Assembly (NCBI RefSeq): GCF_009760405.1
Contig: NZ_WRPP01000013.1
Coordinates: 124,001-188,000 of the forward strand
From: Nocardia terrae
GTDB lineage: Bacteria; Actinomycetota; Actinomycetes; Mycobacteriales; Mycobacteriaceae
Direction of reading: 5' to 3'
Length of the DNA stretch: 64,000 nt
The notes beneath the pieces were generated by a model that saw nothing but the letters and a program-made list of their open reading frames with translations, was not told the DNA's origin and ran no database searches. Each line of letters starts with the position of its first letter. Position 1 is the first letter of the stretch. The translations under genes were made by a program, and so were the position numbers. Shown one piece after another: positions 58,426 to 64,000 of the stretch.

Positions 58426-59163
58426 TTGAATGCCGAACCATCGATCCAGGCCAAGCTGCTCGACCTCGCCGCCGTCGACGCCGAGCTGACGCGGATCGAG
58501 CATCGCCGCAAGGTGCTGCCCGAGCAGCAGGAGGTGGCGCGGCTCGAGGGTGAGCGCACCGCCCGCAAGGACGAAGCGGTCAAGGTCGAGATCCAGATCG
58601 ACGACCTGGACCGCGACATCCGCAAGCTGGAGGGCGAGGTCGAGGCGGTCCGCAAGCGTGAGGAACGCGACCGCGGCATGCTGACCTCCGGTTCGGTCGG
58701 CGCCAAGCAGCTCTCGGAACTGCAGCACGAGCTGGGCAGCCTGGAACGCCGCCGCAAGGTCCTCGAGGACGACCTGCTCGGTGTGATGGAGCAGCGCGAG
58801 GCCACCGCCGACGCGCACGCCCACGCCGGCGCCAACCTGGACAAGGCCGAGGCCGACCTGGTCGACGCCGAGCGCCGGCGCGACGAGGCCCTCGCCGACC
58901 TGGCCGTGGCCCAGCAGCGCTGCGAGTCCGACCGCGCCGCCCTGTCCGGCGCCTTCCCCGCCGACCTGCTCGCCGCCTACGACAAGCAGCGCACCCAGTA
59001 CGGCGTCGGCGCGGCCCTGCTACAGGCCCGCCGCTGCGGCGCCTGCCGCATCGAACTCGACCGCGGCGAGATCTCCCGCATCACCCAGACCGCCCCCGAC
59101 GTGGTCGTCCGCTGCCCCGAGTGCAGCGCGATCCTGGTGCGCACCAAGCACTCCGGGCTCTGA
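58426..59163 (+). CDS. zinc-ribbon coiled-coil protein (CT398/CdsZ type)
   Basis: 245 residues. A long antiparallel coiled coil (KLLDLAAVDAELTRIEHRRK to about 180) is followed by a C4 zinc ribbon: CGACRIEL and RCPECSAI near the C terminus. TTG start at 58426 with AGGAG upstream. Homologues are thought to work in translation or RNA metabolism next to RNase H. Its place between Nif3 and the RNase H/phosphatase gene is conserved in mycobacteria. Confidence 0.9.
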   Translation: MNAEPSIQAKLLDLAAVDAELTRIEHRRKVLPEQQEVARLEGERTARKDEAVKVEIQIDDLDRDIRKLEGEVEAVRKREERDRGMLTSGSVGAKQLSELQHELGSLERRRKVLEDDLLGVMEQREATADAHAHAGANLDKAEADLVDAERRRDEALADLAVAQQRCESDRAALSGAFPADLLAAYDKQRTQYGVGAALLQARRCGACRIELDRGEISRITQTAPDVVVRCPECSAILVRTKHSGL

Positions 59164-59250
59164 CCCGACGCCGCACCGCGGCGAAACCATCATGATCCGG
59201 CCCGCCCCGGTTCGGGCCGAGCTCCGGACCGGCACGGAAGGTGAACAGCG

Positions 59251-60471
59251 TTGGTGGACATGGTGATCGTCGAGGCCGACGGCGGGTCGCGCGGGAATCC
59301 GGGACCGGCCGGATACGGCGCGGTGGTGTGGGATGCCGAGCATGTGCGTCCGCTGGCCGAGCGCCGCGAGTACCTGGGCGTCACCACCAACAATGTCGCC
59401 GAATACCGCGGGCTGATCGCCGGTTTGGAGGCGGCCACCGAGCTCGGGGCCCGCGAGGTCGCCGTGCGCATGGACTCCAAGCTCGTCGTCGAGCAGATGT
59501 CCGGGCGGTGGAAGGTCAAGCACGAGAGCATGATTCCGCTGGCGGATCGAGCCCGGCGGCTGGTGGCCGGATTCGACCGGGTCACGTTCACCTGGATTCC
59601 GCGCAAGGAGAACAAGCACGCGGACAAGCTCGCCAACGAGGCGATGGACGACGCCGACACCGTGGGCGAGGTGCGGACCGCGTTGGCGACGGCTCCCGCG
59701 GACGAACCCACCGAACTGGGTGCGGCGGAGATCATCGGCGCGGTGGCGGAAAGCCCCGCGGCCCTGGGGGAGATCAGCGCGGCCGTCGCGGGCGGTGTGG
59801 TCGACAGCGAGGCGAAGGCCGCCGGTGCCGCACCGTCGCCGGGATGGACCGGGGCCGTCGGACGGCCGACCCGGCTGCTGCTGCTACGTCACGGCCAGAC
59901 GGAATTGTCCGTGCAGCGCCGGTATTCGGGCCGTGGCAACCCGCCTTTGACGGAGCTGGGCCGCAACCAGGCGGCCGCGGCCGCGGAAATGCTCGCGGCC
60001 AAGGGCGGTATCGAGGCCATCGTGTGCTCGCCGCTGGGCCGGGCCAAGGAGACCGCGGAAGCGGCGGCTCGCGCGCTCGGGCTGCCGGTGCGCGAGCTGC
60101 CCGGGCTGATCGAGACGGATTTCGGTGCGTGGGAAGGGATGACCTTCCTGGAAGCGCGCGACCACGATCCGGAGCTGCACGCCCGGTGGCTCGGCGATCC
60201 CTCGGTGCCCGCGCCCGGCGGCGAGAGCTTCGATCAGGTGCGGGAGCGCGTCGAGGGCGTGCGCCGGGATCTCGCGGCGTTGTATCCGGGCGCGAATGTG
60301 CTTGTGGTCAGCCATGTCACGCCGATCAAGACGATGCTGCAGCTGGCGCTGGGGGTCGGCCCGTCGCTGCTGTACCGGCTGCACCTGGATCTGGCGTCGC
60401 TGTCCATCGCGGAGTTCTTCCCGGACGGCGGTTCGTCGGTCCGCCTGGTCAACGACACCTCGTACCTCTGA
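59251..60471 (+). CDS. bifunctional RNase HI / alpha-ribazole phosphatase-type protein
   Basis: 406 residues. RNase HI domain 1-140 with the acidic set in EADGGSRGNPGPAGYG, NNVAEYRGLIAGLEAA, RMDSKLVVEQMSG and KENKHADKLANEAMDD. A linker leads to a histidine phosphatase domain from about 205: LLLRHGQTELSVQRRYSGRG, LIETDFGAWEGMTFLEARD, SHVTPIKTML. It matches M. tuberculosis Rv2228c: RNA removal from RNA/DNA hybrids plus cobalamin-related phosphatase. Start TTG 59251 or GTG 59254. Confidence 0.94.
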   Translation: MVDMVIVEADGGSRGNPGPAGYGAVVWDAEHVRPLAERREYLGVTTNNVAEYRGLIAGLEAATELGAREVAVRMDSKLVVEQMSGRWKVKHESMIPLADRARRLVAGFDRVTFTWIPRKENKHADKLANEAMDDADTVGEVRTALATAPADEPTELGAAEIIGAVAESPAALGEISAAVAGGVVDSEAKAAGAAPSPGWTGAVGRPTRLLLLRHGQTELSVQRRYSGRGNPPLTELGRNQAAAAAEMLAAKGGIEAIVCSPLGRAKETAEAAARALGLPVRELPGLIETDFGAWEGMTFLEARDHDPELHARWLGDPSVPAPGGESFDQVRERVEGVRRDLAALYPGANVLVVSHVTPIKTMLQLALGVGPSLLYRLHLDLASLSIAEFFPDGGSSVRLVNDTSYL

Positions 60472-60484
60472 GATCCCTTCGGCC

Positions 60485-61372
60485 TCAGGGCCGCAGGGTC
60501 GCCATCAGGAATTCGGTCTGGTCGTAGACGGCCTTCTCGAACCAGTCGTCGAAGTAGATGTCGAAATGCCCGATCGGGTAGCGCCGGACCGTCGCGTGCT
60601 TGGTGCGCTCGGCCGCCTTGAGGGTCGGGCCCGCCGGGGCCACCGAGTCGTTGTCGCAGATCGCGTACAGCACAGGCGCTTTGATGTCCTTGACGTGCCG
60701 GGTCGGATTCTCGAACAGTGTCGACAGGCCGACGCGCGCCGCCACCTTCGGCCGGTACTGGCTGCTCTCCTCGGCCAGGCGGCCGAATCCGGCGGGCACG
60801 TCGGCGGCGCTCATCAGGGCCGCCGAATGCTTCTTGCCGGCCAGCCGGGCGGTGATGGGCCGCCGGATGATCGGCCCGATCAGCTGGTCGGTGACCGCCA
60901 GGGTGCCGGTCTTGACCAGGCTCAGCGGCCCCTTCGCCATGGCCGAGGACCAGCCGCTGGTGAACGGGCACTGCGCGACCACGGCCGCGATGTAATGGTC
61001 CTCGGGCGCGACCGCGAGCACGTGCCCGCCACCGAAAGAACTGCCCCACAGTGCGATTCGCGTCGCGTCGATGCCGCGGATGGTGCGCGCGAAGGCGATG
61101 GCCGCATGCCAGTCCTCGCGCTGCTTACCGATATTGATCTGCTGGCGCGGCTCGCCCCCACTGGCCCCGAAATATCGATAGTCGAAGGCCAGCGCCGCGA
61201 TTCCCGCCGACGCGAAGCGCCGGGCATACCGATCCAACCCCATTTCCCGGTCCGCCCCCAGCCCGTGACCCATGACCACCAGCGGGCGCGGCTTGGGCGG
61301 TCCATCCGGGAGATACAGCCATGCGGCGCACTGTTCGCCACCCGAAGGGAACCCCACCTCGACACGCTCCAT
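60485..61372 (-). CDS. alpha/beta hydrolase (dienelactone-hydrolase/BAAT-like)
   Basis: 295 residues. VVMGHGLGADREMGLDRYAR supplies the oxyanion loop, ALAFDYRYFGASGG follows, the nucleophile elbow is LWGSSFGGGH (Ser near 122), the Asp in YAICDNDSVAPAG and His in YPIGHFDIYF. No signal peptide. Substrate unknown. It lies convergent to the RNase H gene, 13 bp apart, and divergent from rnpB. Confidence 0.87.
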   Translation of the reverse strand: MERVEVGFPSGGEQCAAWLYLPDGPPKPRPLVVMGHGLGADREMGLDRYARRFASAGIAALAFDYRYFGASGGEPRQQINIGKQREDWHAAIAFARTIRGIDATRIALWGSSFGGGHVLAVAPEDHYIAAVVAQCPFTSGWSSAMAKGPLSLVKTGTLAVTDQLIGPIIRRPITARLAGKKHSAALMSAADVPAGFGRLAEESSQYRPKVAARVGLSTLFENPTRHVKDIKAPVLYAICDNDSVAPAGPTLKAAERTKHATVRRYPIGHFDIYFDDWFEKAVYDQTEFLMATLRP

Positions 61373-61401
61373 GGGGCCCTACGGTACCTTGGTGCCCGCG
61401 G

Positions 61402-61831
<430 letters not shown>

Positions 61832-61949
61832 GCCTCGCAACCGAGTGTTGCGGGTTTGTTATCTCTTCGCCCGGTCGATCTTCCGGTGCCATGATGGAGG
61901 CACACCATCGGATTTCCGATGGCGCGGAAATAGTTTCGCGGAGCGAACA

Positions 61950-62918
61950 ATGGATGTTCTGTATCTGTTGATGGCGTGGCTGGGCGCGATTGTCGTTATC
62001 GGCGGGATCGCGTTGGCGTCGGGGGTGCGGGTTGTCGCGCAGTATGAGCGCGGTGTGGTCCTGCGGTTGGGGCGGGTGCGGGCGGTCAGAGAACCGGGGA
62101 TGCGGGTGTTGATTCCCGGGGTCGACAAGATGCAGAAGGTGTCCATGCGGGTGGTCACCATGCCGGTGCCCGCGCAGGAGGGCATCACGCGCGACAATGT
62201 GACGGTCCGGGTGGACGCGGTCGTGTACTTCCGGGTGGTCGATCCGGTGCGGGCGCTCATCGAAGTGCAGGACTATCTGTTCGCGGTCGCGCAGGTGGCA
62301 CAGACCTCGCTGCGCTCGATCATCGGCAAGAGCGAACTCGACGATCTGCTCTCCAATCGCGAGCAGCTCAACAAGGGCCTGGAGTTGATGATCGACAGCC
62401 CGGCGCTGAACTGGGGCGTGCACATCGATCGAGTCGAGATCAAGGATGTCGCCCTGCCCGACGCGTTGAAGCGTTCCATGTCCCGCCAGGCCGAGGCCGA
62501 ACGGGAGCGGCGGGCCCGCATCATCTCCGCCGAGGGCGAATTGCAGGCCTCCGAGAAACTGGCCCAGGCCGCGGCGAATATGGGCAAGGCCCCGGCCGCG
62601 CTGCAACTGCGATTCCTCGAGACCGTGGTTCAAGTTGCGGCGGAAAAGAATTCGACGCTGGTGCTGCCGTTTCCCGTGGAGTTGCTCAGGTTTCTAGAGC
62701 GCAGCACGCCGCCGGAGCGGCAACCGGGCGCATCGGCCGCCGAGCTCCCCGAACCCGCCGTGGAACAGCCCACCCTCGGCCCCGCGGCGGTCGGCGAACT
62801 CATGTCGGTGCTGGCCCAGCCGGGCATCCGCGAGGCCCTCGCGGCGCTGGAACAGCCCGGCGCACAAGGAAAGACGAACGCGTCCGGGAATCCGGGCGCG
62901 GGCAAGGAGTCGGCGTAG
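61950..62918 (+). CDS. slipin / stomatin-like SPFH-domain membrane protein
   Basis: 322 residues. One N-terminal membrane helix (LLMAWLGAIVVIGGIALASG) is followed by the SPFH domain: QYERGVVLRLGRVRAVREPG, PGVDKMQKVSMRVVTMPVPA, VTVRVDAVVYFRVVDPVRAL, then the coiled-coil AEAERERRARIISAEGELQA. A Pro/Ala-rich tail follows. It organises membrane microdomains. ATG 61950 is preceded by GGAGCG. A 34-residue membrane peptide gene follows 53 bp downstream. Confidence 0.92.
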   Translation: MDVLYLLMAWLGAIVVIGGIALASGVRVVAQYERGVVLRLGRVRAVREPGMRVLIPGVDKMQKVSMRVVTMPVPAQEGITRDNVTVRVDAVVYFRVVDPVRALIEVQDYLFAVAQVAQTSLRSIIGKSELDDLLSNREQLNKGLELMIDSPALNWGVHIDRVEIKDVALPDALKRSMSRQAEAERERRARIISAEGELQASEKLAQAAANMGKAPAALQLRFLETVVQVAAEKNSTLVLPFPVELLRFLERSTPPERQPGASAAELPEPAVEQPTLGPAAVGELMSVLAQPGIREALAALEQPGAQGKTNASGNPGAGKESA

Positions 62919-62971
62919 CGCGGGTACCGGGCCCGGGCGCGTGCGACGGATAGAAGATGAGGAAGTAAGTC

Positions 62972-63076
62972 ATGGCGGGTGTGATTCAGCCGTTGGCCAT
63001 CGTTGTCCTGTTCGGGATCGCGTACGGGTTCAAGTTCTTCAGCAAGAAGTTCCCGGACGGGCTGCGCGGCCACTAG
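62972..63076 (+). CDS. single-span membrane peptide (34 aa)
   Basis: MAGVIQPLAIVVLFGIAYGF followed by the basic end KFFSKKFPDGLRGH. GATGAGGAAG lies upstream. It looks like a twin-partner peptide of the slipin, co-transcribed with it. Short membrane peptides of this type are easily missed. Confidence 0.65.
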   Translation: MAGVIQPLAIVVLFGIAYGFKFFSKKFPDGLRGH

Positions 63077-63329
63077 AAGACACCGGTAGCGGGAGGGCGA
63101 CGTGATCGACGCCGCTCTCTCGTTCGCGTGCGCAGACCGACGAGTTGGATGAGAATTGCGGCGCGCCACCTCGCACGTCTCGGCGCGGCTCGGCGTGTCG
63201 AGCGGGTTATCTGCTCTTGACTAGCACCGAACGTGATCGACGTCATAAAGTGTTGCGCGTTGGAAAGTTCCGTTGCGGTCCGCAACGGGCGAAGGGCTCA
63301 ACAAACGTCGGAAAGCAGGTCTCGTCTAA
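63077..63329. other. 253-bp spacer before a secreted protein gene
   Basis: A -35-like TTGACT at 63217 and an AT-rich CATAAA at 63244 are present, but their spacing (21 bp) is long. No gene or repeat seen. Confidence 0.35.
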
Positions 63330-63662
63330 ATGCGAATTGCTCGCAAACTGGCAGTCGGTGCGCTTCTTGCCGCTGCCGCTTCCGTTTCGGTTGTGCTGGG
63401 TTCCGGGTCCGCCTCCGCGGTCGCCATAACCCCGCTGCCGGGTGGGGTGCAGGTGGATCTCACCCCGGCGGACACGCAGTGGGTCGCACAGAATCACTTC
63501 GGGCAGGTCATCGCGAACCTGCCGCATCCCTCTGCCCCGTCCTTCGGGGAGGCCCTGGATTCGGCGGCGGCGATGTCGTCGCAGTATCCGGATGGCCGCG
63601 TGGTGTTCACGGTGTACGGTCCGTTCAACGAGCTGAACGGGACGATGCTGGCCCTGCAGTAG
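63330..63662 (+). CDS. small secreted protein (110 aa)
   Basis: Signal peptide: LAVGALLAAAASVSVVLGSG with cleavage after SASA. The mature part (LPGGVQVDLTPADTQWVAQN, NLPHPSAPSFGEALDSAAAM, VFTVYGPFNELNGTMLALQ) is about 80 residues, without Cys. It resembles exported small proteins of Nocardia. Function unknown. The next gene begins 14 bp later. Confidence 0.75.
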   Translation: MRIARKLAVGALLAAAASVSVVLGSGSASAVAITPLPGGVQVDLTPADTQWVAQNHFGQVIANLPHPSAPSFGEALDSAAAMSSQYPDGRVVFTVYGPFNELNGTMLALQ

Positions 63663-63676
63663 GGTCAGCCTTCGCA

Positions 63677-64000
63677 GTGGAACTGCATCAGCGGATCGTC
63701 TCGGCGCCGGTGGACTTCGGCGCCGTTCGAACCGAATTCGGATTGGCCTCGGACTATCCTTCCGAGGCCGTCTCGGAGGCCCGCGACGCGGCCGACGCGT
63801 TCGCGGGTGCCCGAGCCGATCGGCGGGAGATTCCGCTGGTCACCATCGATCCCCCGGGTGCCATGGATCTGGACCAGGCGCTGTACCTGGAACGCACCCC
63901 GAGCGGATTCCTCCTCTATTACGCGATCGCCGATGTGGCCGCGCTCATCGCGCCCGGCGGCGCGCTGGCCCGCGAATCCCTGACCCGCGGGCAGACCTTC
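63677..64000 (+). CDS. RNase II/RNB-family ribonuclease, 3' end outside window
   Basis: 108 residues are seen, cut by the window. VELHQRIVSAPVDFGAVRTE is followed by the RNB signature LVTIDPPGAMDLDQALYLER with the metal-binding Asp residues, then YYAIADVAALIAPGGALARE. It degrades RNA 3' to 5'. The GTG 63677 start gives no N-terminal cold-shock domain, typical of the shorter actinobacterial RNB proteins. Confidence 0.9.
   Translation, partial: MELHQRIVSAPVDFGAVRTEFGLASDYPSEAVSEARDAADAFAGARADRREIPLVTIDPPGAMDLDQALYLERTPSGFLLYYAIADVAALIAPGGALARESLTRGQTF

Overview
The window comes from a high-GC actinomycete, most likely Nocardia or a close relative. GTG and TTG starts are frequent. Many genes have close Mycobacterium tuberculosis counterparts: MenB, the DesA3 desaturase with its reductase partner, Ald, PtpA, and the block cobD - SURF1 - ptpA / cobC - Nif3 - zinc-ribbon protein - RNase H/phosphatase. 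The species assignment is inference from reading the proteins; no search was run.

Layout. 1-7.5 kb: an alpha/beta hydrolase, menB, an acyl-CoA carboxylase beta subunit divergent from a desA3-like desaturase and its ferredoxin reductase, flanked by two small RNAs of the 6C type (two hairpins with C6-C7 loops, each with a recognisable promoter), then a degenerate EF-G-like G domain. 7.6-16 kb: a DUF35 + lipid-transfer thiolase pair behind a KstR-like box, a methyltransferase overlapping a diguanylate cyclase, secreted proteins, a GNAT enzyme, and a long GapB-type GAPDH. 16-25.4 kb: MerR, cutinase, XRE/MmyB and F420-type genes, a bacterial MACPF (perforin-fold) protein, a lipoprotein peptidase and an MprAB-like two-component system.

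25.4-26.6 kb holds the most unusual feature. Downstream of a 243-residue protein of unknown function, on the same strand, lie two tandem RNAs with the arms of a tRNA in permuted order: T arm, 3' acceptor strand, short loop, 5' acceptor strand, D arm. The flanks pair to extend the anticodon stem. A 13-bp hairpin terminator follows. The topology fits bacterial Y RNA (YrlA) tRNA-like modules or genuinely permuted tRNA genes.

26.6-44.5 kb: a decayed patch (papain-like and LysR fragments), gndA, a secreted phosphodiesterase, a CocE hydrolase, a fructose PTS permease, SanA, TetR and gamma-carbonic anhydrase genes, a YefM-YoeB toxin-antitoxin pair, an MBL hydrolase, alanine dehydrogenase, an ECF41 sigma factor, CobD and SURF1.

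44.93-55.98 kb: an integrated element of about 11 kb inserted in the 5' end of ptpA. A 14-bp core is repeated at both junctions. The element supplies a new start for ptpA and leaves the original 5' end stranded at the far side. It carries a tyrosine integrase, a repressor with an operator, an excisionase-like gene, a replication-type gene containing iteron-like repeats and an AT-rich stretch, many small lower-GC genes and an HNH nuclease. It has no recognisable capsid, portal, large terminase or conjugation gene, so it looks like a phage satellite or a small replicating integrative element.

56-64 kb: the continuation of the M. tuberculosis-like block (cobC, Nif3-like, zinc ribbon, RNase H/phosphatase), an alpha/beta hydrolase, the RNase P RNA gene, a slipin with a 34-residue membrane peptide, a secreted protein, and the start of an RNase II-family gene cut by the window end.
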